Shown here in pieces: positions 56,803 through 64,000 of a stretch of DNA of 64,000 nt. This stretch comes from JACCXG01 sp963785755 (GTDB lineage Bacteria; Acidobacteriota; Vicinamibacteria; Vicinamibacterales; 2-12-FULL-66-21), in contig CAWAXG010000057.1 of the NCBI GenBank assembly GCA_963785755.1, forward strand, positions 15,350 to 79,349, read 5' to 3'. The first letter of the stretch is position 1; every line of letters begins with the position of its first letter. The translations under genes and the position numbers were made by a program. The notes below the pieces were generated by a model. That model ran no database searches and was not told the DNA's origin. It saw only the letters and a program-made list of their open reading frames with translations.

Positions 56803-58050
56803 ATGAGCATCGAAGTCCGCCTCACCGTCATGAACTTCCTGCAGTTCTTCGTCTGGGGCACGTGGCTGATTTCGCTTGGCGCCTACATGATCGGCACGCT
56901 CGGTTTCAGTGGCAGCCAGGTGGGCAGCATTTACGCGACGATGGGGATCGGCTCGATTGTCATGCCCGGCGTCTTGGGAATCGTTGCTGATCGCTGGGTC
57001 AACGCGGAGCGCGTCTACGGAATCTGTCATGTAGTTGGCGGCGGCCTCCTGCTCTACGCCTCGACCGTCGAAGACTTCGACACCCTGTACGCGGTCATGC
57101 TCCTGAACGCAATGGTCTACATGCCAACGATCGCGCTCAACAACGCTGTGTCCTATCGGGTTCTGACCCGGAGTGGCCTCGATCTCGTACAGAAATTTCC
57201 GCCGATCCGCGTCTGGGGCACGGTCGGTTTCATTGCCGCGATGTGGATGGTGGATCTTTCGGGCTGGAGCAGGACCGCTGTTCAGCTGAATGTCGGCGCG
57301 GGCGCTGCGCTCCTTCTTGGTGTGTACGCATTCACGATACCGAAGTGCCCACCGGCGAACCCGGGTGGAACCCGTCGCCTGACCTCGGTGCTTGGACTCG
57401 ATGCGTTGGTCTTATTCCGCCATCAGCAGATGGTCGTGTTCTTCGTCTTCGCGATGCTGCTGGGCGCGGCGCTCCAGATCACCAACGCTTTTGGCAGCGC
57501 GTTCCTGGATGATTTCAAGAGCACATATCCGGGCACCTTCGGCGTGGAGCATCCGAACCTGCTGTTATCGATCTCGCAGATCTCCGAGACCCTGTTCGTC
57601 CTGACGATCCCGTTCTTCCTGCAGCGGTTCGGAATCAAGAAGGTCATGTTGACCAGCATTGTTGCCTGGGTGTTCCGGTTCGGGCTCTTTGCGGCCGGCG
57701 ATCCAGGCGCGCGTCTCTGGATGCTGGTGCTGTCGATGATCATCTACGGAATGGCGTTCGATTTCTTCAACATCTCCGGCTCGCTCTTCGTGGAACGTGA
57801 ATCAGATTCGAATATTCGGGCCAGCGCACAGGGCCTGTTCATGATCATGACGAATGGTCTCGGCGCCTTTCTCGGCGGCATGGCGAGCGGCTGGGTCGTG
57901 GATCAGTTCACGGTGAACGGCGTCAAAGATTGGCACAGCATCTGGCTGACCTTTTCCGGCTACGCACTGGTCCTTGGCATCGTCTTTCCGCTGGTCTTCA
58001 GGTACCGACACGATACCGGGAAGCCGGCCCAACTCGTTCAGCGAGCCTGA
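56803..58050 (+). CDS. Nucleoside:H+ symporter-like MFS transporter (NupG/XapB type)
   Basis: 415 residues with about twelve membrane helices. The opening VRLTVMNFLQFFVWGTWLIS and the QKFPPIRVWGTVGFIAAMW motif are characteristic of the NupG-like nucleoside symporter branch. Later segments include RASAQGLFMIMTNGLGAFLG. Imports nucleosides or related sugars using the proton gradient. Transcribed alone; tandem palindromes lie upstream. Confidence 0.88.
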   Translation: MSIEVRLTVMNFLQFFVWGTWLISLGAYMIGTLGFSGSQVGSIYATMGIGSIVMPGVLGIVADRWVNAERVYGICHVVGGGLLLYASTVEDFDTLYAVMLLNAMVYMPTIALNNAVSYRVLTRSGLDLVQKFPPIRVWGTVGFIAAMWMVDLSGWSRTAVQLNVGAGAALLLGVYAFTIPKCPPANPGGTRRLTSVLGLDALVLFRHQQMVVFFVFAMLLGAALQITNAFGSAFLDDFKSTYPGTFGVEHPNLLLSISQISETLFVLTIPFFLQRFGIKKVMLTSIVAWVFRFGLFAAGDPGARLWMLVLSMIIYGMAFDFFNISGSLFVERESDSNIRASAQGLFMIMTNGLGAFLGGMASGWVVDQFTVNGVKDWHSIWLTFSGYALVLGIVFPLVFRYRHDTGKPAQLVQRA

Positions 58051-58110
58051 GGTGATCCGCAAGTACGGGCGAGCTCTGGGACCTGCTCGCAGGCCGCTAC
58101 GTCGTGACGG

Positions 58111-60817
58111 CTATTCCGCGCGCAGCGCGGCGCACGGGTCGATCCGTGTCGCGCGGCGCGCGGGCAGCCATGCCGCCATCAGTCCCACCGCCATCAGCAG
58201 CAGCGTGACGATCGTGAACGCCATCGGATCGGTCGGCGTCACCCCGAACAGGAACCTCTGCAGCACGCGAGTCACGCCGACGGCGCCGGCGAGGCCGACG
58301 ATCAGGCCGGCGACGACGATGCGGAGCGCGCGCGCGAGCACGAGGCGGAGCACGTCGCGGCGGTCGGCGCCGAGCGCCATGCGCACGCCGATCTCGCGGC
58401 GGCGCTGCGTCACCGCGTAGGCCATCAGTCCGTAGAGGCCGCACGTCGCGATCAACGTCGCGGTCATCGCGAACAGCCCCACCAGCAGCGTCCGGAAACG
58501 CGGCTGCGCCACCGACGCCGCCACCGCTTCGTCCATCGTCACCGTGCTCTGGATCGGCAAATCGGGCGCGGCGCGGCGAATTTCCGCCCGGATGCCTTCG
58601 AGCACGCTGCCGGGTGTGGGCGTGCGCGCGACGAACGCCACGAACCGCAGGAACCCGCTATGGTCCTGCTGGAACGGCACGTAGATCATCGGCTGCACGT
58701 CCCGCTCGAGGCTCATCTGACGGATGTCCGCGACCACGCCCACCACCGTCAGCCACTCGCTGCTATCGATCACGTTCACGCGCACGCGCCGGCCGAGCGC
58801 ATGTCCCGGACCCCCGGGAAAGCATTCGCGCACGATGCGCTCGCTGACGATCGCCACCTTCATCGCGGCCGCCGAGTCCTGTGGGCGTAAACTCGCGTCC
58901 CGCCAGCAGCGGAATTCCCATGGTCTTGAAATAGCCCGGCTCGATCTTCGGCGTGCCGGCAAAGAGCGTCGGCTTCGGCTGCCCCTCGATGTCGAAGTCG
59001 CCCTGGATGAACATCCTGCCGAACGGCATCGAGTTGATCAGGCTCGCGGACGTCACGCCCGGCAGGGACTGGACGCGATCGAGGACGCCGCGTGCGAACG
59101 CGTGGATGCGTTCGGGCTCGTCGGCGAGGCGTTCGGGCAGCGTCACCCTCACGGTCTGTACGACGCCGTCGCGCCGGCTCGATTCGAAGCCCGTCGACAC
59201 CGACGTGAGGCGCACGAAGCTGTGAATCAGCAGGCCCGCGCCGATCAGCAGGACGAGCGTCATCGCGATCTGTCCGGCGACCAGCAGCGTCCGCAGCCGC
59301 TCGCCCTGACGGTCGCCGGTCGTGCGGGTGGCGCCGGCGTGCAGCGCGAGGCCTTCGCCAAACGTGGCCCCGCTCACGCGCAGCGCCGGCACGAGCCCAA
59401 TCAGCAGCGTCGAGACCAGCGACAAACCGAGGCAGAACATCATGACCCGGGCGTCGATCACGATGCCGCCGAGGCGTGGGAGCACGGCTTGCGGCACGAA
59501 CGGCAGGGTGACCCCGATCGCGAGCCACGCGAGCATCACGCCCAGCGACGCGCCCAGCAGCGACAACACGACCGCTTCCGTCAGCAGCTGACGCACGATC
59601 CGCCGGCGTCCGGCGCCGAGGGCCATGCGGACGGACAGTTCGCCGCGGCGCGCGGTGAGGCGCGCCATCTGCAGGTTCGCGACGTTGACGCAGGCGATCA
59701 GCAGCACGAACGAGACGGCCCCGAGCAGGATCAGCAGCAGCGGACGCGCCGACTGTGTGCCTTGCTCCTGCAAGCCGCCCACGCGCGCGAGCGTGCGGGC
59801 GGTCGACGAGAATCTGCCGGCCATCGTGAGTGCGCCGGTGGGCGCGATCGACGGATCGTTCACCTGCGCCGTCAAGTCCGCTTCCGCGCGTTCCTTCGTC
59901 ACGCCTGACTTCATGCGGCCCAGCAGGAAGAGAGACGCGTTACTGCCGGCAGCGTCGGACCAGCGACCGGGCAGAAAGACGTCCGCGTCCGGCAGCGCCC
60001 CGAGCCGGGGGATCATCAGCCTGAAGGTGAAGTCCGGCGCCAGCACGCCGACGACGGTACGAGGGATGCCGTCGATGGTGATGGACTGTCCGACGATCGC
60101 CGGATCGGCCTGGAGCGACGTGCGCCACAGCCGATCGCTGACGATCGCGGCGCGGTCGTCGTCTTGAGCTGCGGCGCCGGTGAGGAACGCGCGGCCGCGC
60201 GCGGGACTGACGGCCAGCGTCGCGAAGAAATTCGGACTCACGCCGAGCGCGGGCAACTGCAGCGGCTCGCCGCGTCCGGTGAGCTGCACGTCGATGGAGG
60301 TATAGGCCGCAAGATGATCGAGCGTGGTGACGCGCGGGCGCAGCCCCTCATAGGTCACGGGCGGCCAGGTCGAGAACGTCTTCACGCCGGTCTCGGTCTG
60401 CTGCGCTGACGAGACGATGATGAGGCGATCGGGATCGGGATACGGCAGCGGACGCCAGAGCACGCCGTAGGCGACGGAGAAAATCGCGGTGTTGAGGCCG
60501 ATGCCGAGCGCGAGCGTGGCGAGGGCGGTGAAGGTGAACGCGGGATCGCGCCGGATCAATCGCAGCGCGTGACGCACGTCCTGCGCGAACGTTTCGACCG
60601 TCGCGAAGCTCCACGGTTCGCGCGACTGTTCGCGCAGCCGCAGCGGATTGCCAATCCGCCGCCGCGCGGCCGCCCGCGCCTCGTCGCCGCTCATGCCATC
60701 CGCGTCGGCGAGGGCGTGCGCCTTCATCTCCTCGTGAAAGCGCAGCTCGTCTTTCAGATCCCGATCGAACTGATTCCGCTGGAAGAAGAACAGCAGACGT
60801 CGGAGCACAGAACCCAC
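58111..60817 (-). CDS. ADOP-family permease, split by one frameshift
   Basis: Starts at ATG 60817 with a prefix helix (FQRNQFDRDLKDELRFHEEM) and first core (FTFTALATLALGIGLNTAIF). Near 58883 the frame reads GREFTP and then diverges (TGLGGRDE); the alternative frame continues QDSAAAMKVAIVSERIVREC, as expected for the second core. One extra base in CCCACAGG explains it (length 3n+1, about 901 residues restored). The FtsX units are RRGELSVRMALGAGRRRIVR and RRREIGVRMALGADRRDVLR, and the end is RATRIDPCAALRAE. Regulated in trans by the PadR gene 233 bases upstream. Confidence 0.87.
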
Positions 60818-60855
60818 GGCACACCCCTGACGAATCAGGACACTACGTCTTTTAT

Positions 60856-60876
60856 CCGAGGGGCTTCGCCCCTCGG
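60856..60876. repeat. Perfect hairpin in the PadR-ADOP spacer
   Basis: CCGAGGGGC (60856-60864) and GCCCCTCGG (60868-60876) form a perfect 9-bp stem with a TTC loop. It sits between the PadR stop and ADOP start, a 233-base GC-rich spacer that the other pairs here lack. The motif resembles dispersed palindromic repeats, and it could attenuate ADOP expression. Confidence 0.65.
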
Positions 60877-61050
60877 ACTCCCCTACACGCGCTCTCGCTC
60901 GCCGCTGCGCCGGCTCGCTTCCGCCTACGCTGAAGCTCCGGCGAGACCGCGCCGAAGCGCCTCCGGCGCGAAGGCGGGCCGATCGCGTGGCTCGCTCGCG
61001 ATGCTCGCTCGCAGGCTCTCAACGCATCGGCCATTTGTGAGATAGCTTGT

Positions 61051-61395
61051 CTACGTCGTCTTCATCACGCGCATGATCGCGCCGAACATCTGGGAGAATC
61101 GCGATTCCTCGACGCCGAGCTGCTTCTTCCCGGCAGTCGTGAGCGTGTAGAAGCGCGCTCGCCGGTTGTTCGCCGAAATCTTCCACTCGGCCAACACCCA
61201 TCGCTTGACGAGCATCCGCTGCAGCGCCGGATACAGCGATCCCTCTTCGATCGTCAGCACGTGCGCCGACAGCATCTGGATGTGCTGCGCGATGCCGTAG
61301 CCGTGCATCGACTCGATCGACAGCGTCTTCAGAATCAACATCTCGAGCGTGCCCGGAAGCAGCTCGTTCTTGCTCTTCGTCCTGGCTTCTTTCAT
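61051..61395 (-). CDS. PadR-family transcriptional regulator
   Basis: 114 residues: ELLPGTLEMLILKTLSIESM, HVLTIEEGSLYPALQRMLVK and RRARFYTLTTAGKKQLGVEE give the PadR winged helix, followed by a short C-terminal helix. It lies 233 bases upstream of the ADOP gene on the same strand rather than overlapping it. An inverted repeat lies just upstream of the start (61399-61434). Confidence 0.92.
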   Translation of the reverse strand: MKEARTKSKNELLPGTLEMLILKTLSIESMHGYGIAQHIQMLSAHVLTIEEGSLYPALQRMLVKRWVLAEWKISANNRRARFYTLTTAGKKQLGVEESRFSQMFGAIMRVMKTT

Positions 61396-61398
61396 CAG

Positions 61399-61434
61399 CT
61401 TCTCTTTGCATAGACGAACTATGGAAGTGAGAAG
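61399..61434. promoter_or_regulatory. PadR operator-like dyad
   Basis: CATAG-ACGAA-CTATG at 61409-61423 is a perfect core palindrome. It is enclosed by CTTCTC (61399) and GAGAAG (ending 61434), extending the symmetry, and ends four bases upstream of the PadR ATG. This position matches the dyads at two other PadR genes in the window. Confidence 0.5.
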
Positions 61435-61562
61435 TTTCGTCCCTTTGGGGAGAGGCTGTCAACTGTTGGCGTTTGGCGTTATCCGAAGCAGATGACCTGG
61501 CCGTCGGCCGTGGCGGCGAGTCAGCATTTAGAGGGTGACTACCAAGGCGTACCGCTTGTAAC

Positions 61563-62018
61563 TTACCGTCCTCGCACAACCGACTGGAGCCACGGCTCGA
61601 GGAACTGGCGGGCGACGGCATCTGCGCTGGCAGGCAAGTCGGTGATGAGGACCCGGCCGTCGACATACACGATGCCGAACACTCGCTTGGCTGCCACGCC
61701 GACCCGACCGGGTTGCTCGATCCGGAGCTTGGAATCGGAGTCGATGGTGGCGCGCAGGTGGGTGCTCCGGGCTTTGACGCCAAGCGATGAGACGTTCTGC
61801 TGCCCCGCCGATAGTTCGACAAGCGACTGGCCAACCGCTGTATTGAAGTCGCGGACGATCTGCTCTACGGCTGCGCGAAACTCCGACCAGAAGCGTTCAC
61901 GCGCCTCGCGGCGTGGGCGTTCCTCGTCAACCCGCCGGCGCTTCTCGCCCTCTGCCTTTTGCTGTCGGCCAGTCCACTCCCGGCCGAGCTCGTTGATCCA
62001 GTCGTCGTTGTCCGTCAT
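61563..62018 (-). CDS. Hypothetical charged protein
   Basis: 151 residues from ATG 62018. The N-terminal half is highly charged and helical, likely coiled coil (EGEKRRRVDEERPRREARER, FWSEFRAAVEQIVRDFNTAV). The C-terminal half is a beta-type module (HLRATIDSDSKLRIEQPGRV, VFGIVYVDGRVLITDLPASA). No signal peptide, so cytoplasmic. No known family recognised. Such proteins of similar length occur near small Lys-rich genes in related genomes, but this is not certain. Confidence 0.6.
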   Translation of the reverse strand: MTDNDDWINELGREWTGRQQKAEGEKRRRVDEERPRREARERFWSEFRAAVEQIVRDFNTAVGQSLVELSAGQQNVSSLGVKARSTHLRATIDSDSKLRIEQPGRVGVAAKRVFGIVYVDGRVLITDLPASADAVARQFLEPWLQSVVRGR

Positions 62019-62135
62019 GGCGTAGCACCCTGAACCTAGCACCGTCACAGTGCGCGCGCAGTGCTGAATTGCACACAGCGAAACATCCGTTGATGCGCGG
62101 CCGTGATGAGGCATGATGGTTGGAAAGGAGCCGGC

Positions 62136-62249
62136 ATGGGAGACAAGGGCGGCAAGAAAGACAAGGAAAAGAACAAACAACAGCAGATGAGGAAACAGAA
62201 AGAAGAGGAGCAGAAGAAGCAGGACAAGGCGAGGCCAAAGACTCCATAG
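62136..62249 (+). CDS. Very small Lys-rich protein (37 aa)
   Basis: ATG 62136 lies five bases after AAAGGAG and opens MGDKGGKKDKEKNKQQQ, continuing with RKQKEEEQKKQDKARPKTP to a TAG at 62247-62249. Over half the residues are Lys, Glu, Gln or Arg. The strong ribosome binding site and clear composition argue that it is real. Such short GGKKDKEK proteins recur in soil bacteria and may bind nucleic acid; their function is unknown. Confidence 0.65.
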   Translation: MGDKGGKKDKEKNKQQQMRKQKEEEQKKQDKARPKTP

Positions 62250-62324
62250 CACGAAGGTAAGCGAGAGCAGGCGGTCGTCGGCAAAGCCAGCGGGCAGGCC
62301 GCCGATCGCCCGTCAGGGAGAATC

Positions 62325-63122
62325 ATGAGCGAAGATGCGCACGCCAGGCCCACTCGCGAAGCGCCCGAGCCGCTGTACGACGTAAACATCCCGACACCCA
62401 CGCACGCGGAGCGCGCGCGAACGTTGGTCGCCCGGATTTCGACCGGGACCCTGTGCACTCTGGCCCTGGATCCGGAAGGGTATCCCTACGGGTCGTTCGT
62501 GACCGTTGCCTTCGACAGCGGAAACCCGATCTTCCTCATCAGCGGACTCGCCGAGCACACCAAGAACCTGGAGCGGGATCCTCGCGCGTCGCTGCTGGTG
62601 GCCGAGGGCGGCTCTGCAGATCCGCTCGCCAACGGCCGCGTCACCATGCTCGGACCGTGCACGCGGGTGCAAGGGGACGGCGGCAGCGCGCGTGCCGCAT
62701 TCTTTGCCGCTCATCCGAACTCGAGCTACTACGCTGACTTCCGCGACTTCGCGTTCTGGAAGCTGCAGGTAGAACACGTCCGCTACATCGGGGGCTATGG
62801 CCGGATGTCCTGGATCAGCGAGGCTGACTGGCGGGCCGCCGAACCGGATCCCCTCGGTCAGTCGGCCGCCGGCATGATTGCCCACATGAACGCCGACCAC
62901 GCCGACGCCATGGTCCTGTACTGCAGGGCCTTTTCAAAGGCGACCGAGATCACCGCCGCGAGCATGACGGGCGTCGACAGGTACGGGTTCGATCTGTCGG
63001 TGATGACCCCGATGGGACCACGACCCGTCCGTCTGGCCTTCGCCACGCCGGTCAGCACACCGGAGGAAGTGCGCGCGGCTCTAATCGCTCTGGCGAAGGA
63101 CGCAAGGTCCAGGCTGGGCTGA
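62325..63122 (+). CDS. HugZ-like heme/FMN-binding protein (pyridoxamine-5'-phosphate oxidase fold + DUF2470)
   Basis: 265 residues. The N-terminal split-barrel reads RISTGTLCTLALDPEGYPYG, SFVTVAFDSGNPIFLISGLA and HTKNLERDPRASLLVAE. The C-terminal DUF2470 domain has the signature MIAHMNADHADAMVLYCRAF and VDRYGFDLSVMTPMGPRPVR. This matches HugZ-type heme oxygenase-like proteins, which use heme or flavin in iron acquisition or oxidative metabolism. Cytoplasmic and probably dimeric. Starts at ATG 62325 after a GGGAGA sequence. Confidence 0.88.
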   Translation: MSEDAHARPTREAPEPLYDVNIPTPTHAERARTLVARISTGTLCTLALDPEGYPYGSFVTVAFDSGNPIFLISGLAEHTKNLERDPRASLLVAEGGSADPLANGRVTMLGPCTRVQGDGGSARAAFFAAHPNSSYYADFRDFAFWKLQVEHVRYIGGYGRMSWISEADWRAAEPDPLGQSAAGMIAHMNADHADAMVLYCRAFSKATEITAASMTGVDRYGFDLSVMTPMGPRPVRLAFATPVSTPEEVRAALIALAKDARSRLG

Positions 63123-63243
63123 GGGCCGGGGTTGTCACCGTGGAACGCTCATTTCATCCCCTTGGTCCCGATCTGACCACACGCTCGACACCGCGATGAT
63201 CACGGCGACCCCGGTAAGCACGCAGCGACGACGAGCATGGGCG

Positions 63244-63438
63244 TCAGCCGGCCACATCCCAAGCGGGCGTGCTCAGCGGTTCGGTGACGTCCAGGCGCGC
63301 GACGTGCCAGTGCCGATTGCAGTTGTCACAGACGTAGTAGCGCATCATCGAGGTCAGCAGGTTCAACCGGGCAGAGTTCGGGCAGCCGCCGGGACAGTGG
63401 TCGGGAAGGTTCGGCGCGGGCGACGTGGTGTCAAGCAT
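63244..63438 (-). CDS. Small zinc-ribbon-like protein
   Basis: 64 residues with two pairs of cysteines: HCPGGCPN and YYVCDNCNRHWHVARLD. The spacing fits a small zinc ribbon. No family is recognised and the ribosome binding site is weak, so it remains tentative. Convergent with the HugZ-like gene and downstream of another small minus-strand gene. Confidence 0.42.
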   Translation of the reverse strand: MLDTTSPAPNLPDHCPGGCPNSARLNLLTSMMRYYVCDNCNRHWHVARLDVTEPLSTPAWDVAG

Positions 63439-63490
63439 TGGAAAGCAGGCGCGCCTGCACGAGATGGCAGGCGCGTCGAAACTGTTCGAG

Positions 63491-63661
63491 CTACTTCACC
63501 GCCTCCGAGCAGGAGCCGGCAATCATCTTCAACGACTTGACGGTGAGAGTGCGCAGTGGCTTGCTCGCGTCAGCTGCCGGCGCCGGCTTCTCCGTGCCAG
63601 CGGTCCCCGTCGGACCTGTGGGCTCCGTCGCGGCGAGGTAGCTTCCGGTCATTGTCTTCAT
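63491..63661 (-). CDS. Small peptide gene (56 aa), unknown function
   Basis: ATG 63661 follows AAAGGGAGAGTCA, a strong ribosome binding site, giving MKTMTGSYLAATEPTGPTGT, a Pro/Ala/Thr-rich linker and LRTLTVKSLKMIAGSCSEAV. The linker plus a conserved-looking amphipathic C-terminus with one Cys is the shape of a ribosomally made peptide precursor, but no modifying enzyme is visible in the window. Could also be a plain small protein. Confidence 0.5.
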   Translation of the reverse strand: MKTMTGSYLAATEPTGPTGTAGTEKPAPAADASKPLRTLTVKSLKMIAGSCSEAVK

Positions 63662-63932
63662 TGACTCTCCCTTTGCGGTGACCGGTAAGACTTCGATCCA
63701 CACCGGCCGTCCCCGGTCGACCCGCTGTCAGGAAGTATGGCTGGTTGCCGCGAGGTCCGCTGTGCGATTGGGCACACCCCAATCAGCTTTCTGACCACCA
63801 TCAGCTGTACAAAGAATACCTGCCACTTCCCGCGGCCTGGCTGGAAACTGCCACGGCGCGCTGAGGCCGCCTCTTGAGTCGCAGAGAGCGGACGACAGTA
63901 CGGGACGATGGGAGCCGATGGTCGGCCGACTG

Positions 63933-64000
63933 TCAGTGTTTCGGCGCAGGCCGAAGGCCCAAATCGGCGGCCATCGTCACCAGGTCAGGAAGCGACTCGG
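63933..64000 (-). CDS. C-terminal end of an unidentified protein (cut by window end)
   Basis: A minus-strand frame enters from the right edge and reads ESLPDLVTMAADLGLRPAPKH to a TGA at 63935-63933. Composition is protein-like; too short to assign. The 270 bases to the small peptide gene show no other gene. Confidence 0.35.
   Translation of the reverse strand, partial: ESLPDLVTMAADLGLRPAPKH

Overview
The window is GC-rich DNA of the kind found in soil or sediment Acidobacteriota, most likely class Vicinamibacteria. The grounds are the gene families: a Cna-B/Oar-type TonB-dependent receptor, repeated PadR plus FtsX/MacB-like permease pairs (the acidobacterial ADOP family), a Ser/Thr kinase joined to a TolB-like propeller, a CHASE2 cyclase, and many beta-propeller proteins. 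No rRNA, tRNA, CRISPR array or intact transposon was seen. The taxonomic call is an inference from family content.

Layout. 1-6.5 kb: organic-phosphate module, with a TonB receptor and beta-propeller phytase on the minus strand and a divergent secreted metallophosphatase. 6.8-13.8 kb: Cu/Ag efflux operon (small Cys/His/Met-rich secreted protein, CusA-, CusC- and CusB-like proteins), with extra copper-handling domains fused to the pump and to the adaptor. 13.8-18.1 kb: giant DUF4062-NACHT-WD40 STAND ATPase. 18.2-23.2 kb: cupin-type anti-sigma and ECF sigma pair, MASE1-PAS histidine kinase, small envelope proteins and a DUF1269 protein. 23.5-36.1 kb: three consecutive PadR-ADOP pairs, an ADOP tail remnant and a fourth, PadR-less ADOP on the other strand. 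36.1-37.7 kb: gene graveyard (kinase stub, haloperoxidase tail, other debris) around a cold-shock gene. 37.8-45.7 kb: kinase-propeller, SDR stub, HTH regulator plus CPBP protease, and a MoxR / metallopeptidase-VWA / membrane protein operon. 45.9-47.5 kb: transposase tail, thioredoxin-like protein, cupredoxin. 47.7-54.4 kb: CHASE2 adenylate cyclase, DUF928-like protein and WD40-caspase protein, all co-directional. 54.6-64 kb: PQQ-like propeller membrane protein, nucleoside-type MFS transporter, another PadR-ADOP pair, a HugZ-like protein and very small genes.

The two best candidates for an under-described system are the CHASE2-cyclase / DUF928-like / WD40-caspase cassette and the DUF4062-NACHT-WD40 protein. 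Both join sensing or scaffold modules to a signalling or death-type enzyme.

At least six single-base frameshifts split five long, otherwise well preserved genes (near 5515, 15910, 16660, 28338, 53142 and 58883). Either the assembly carries residual indels or these loci are recent pseudogenes. Coordinates for these genes span the whole reconstructed locus.
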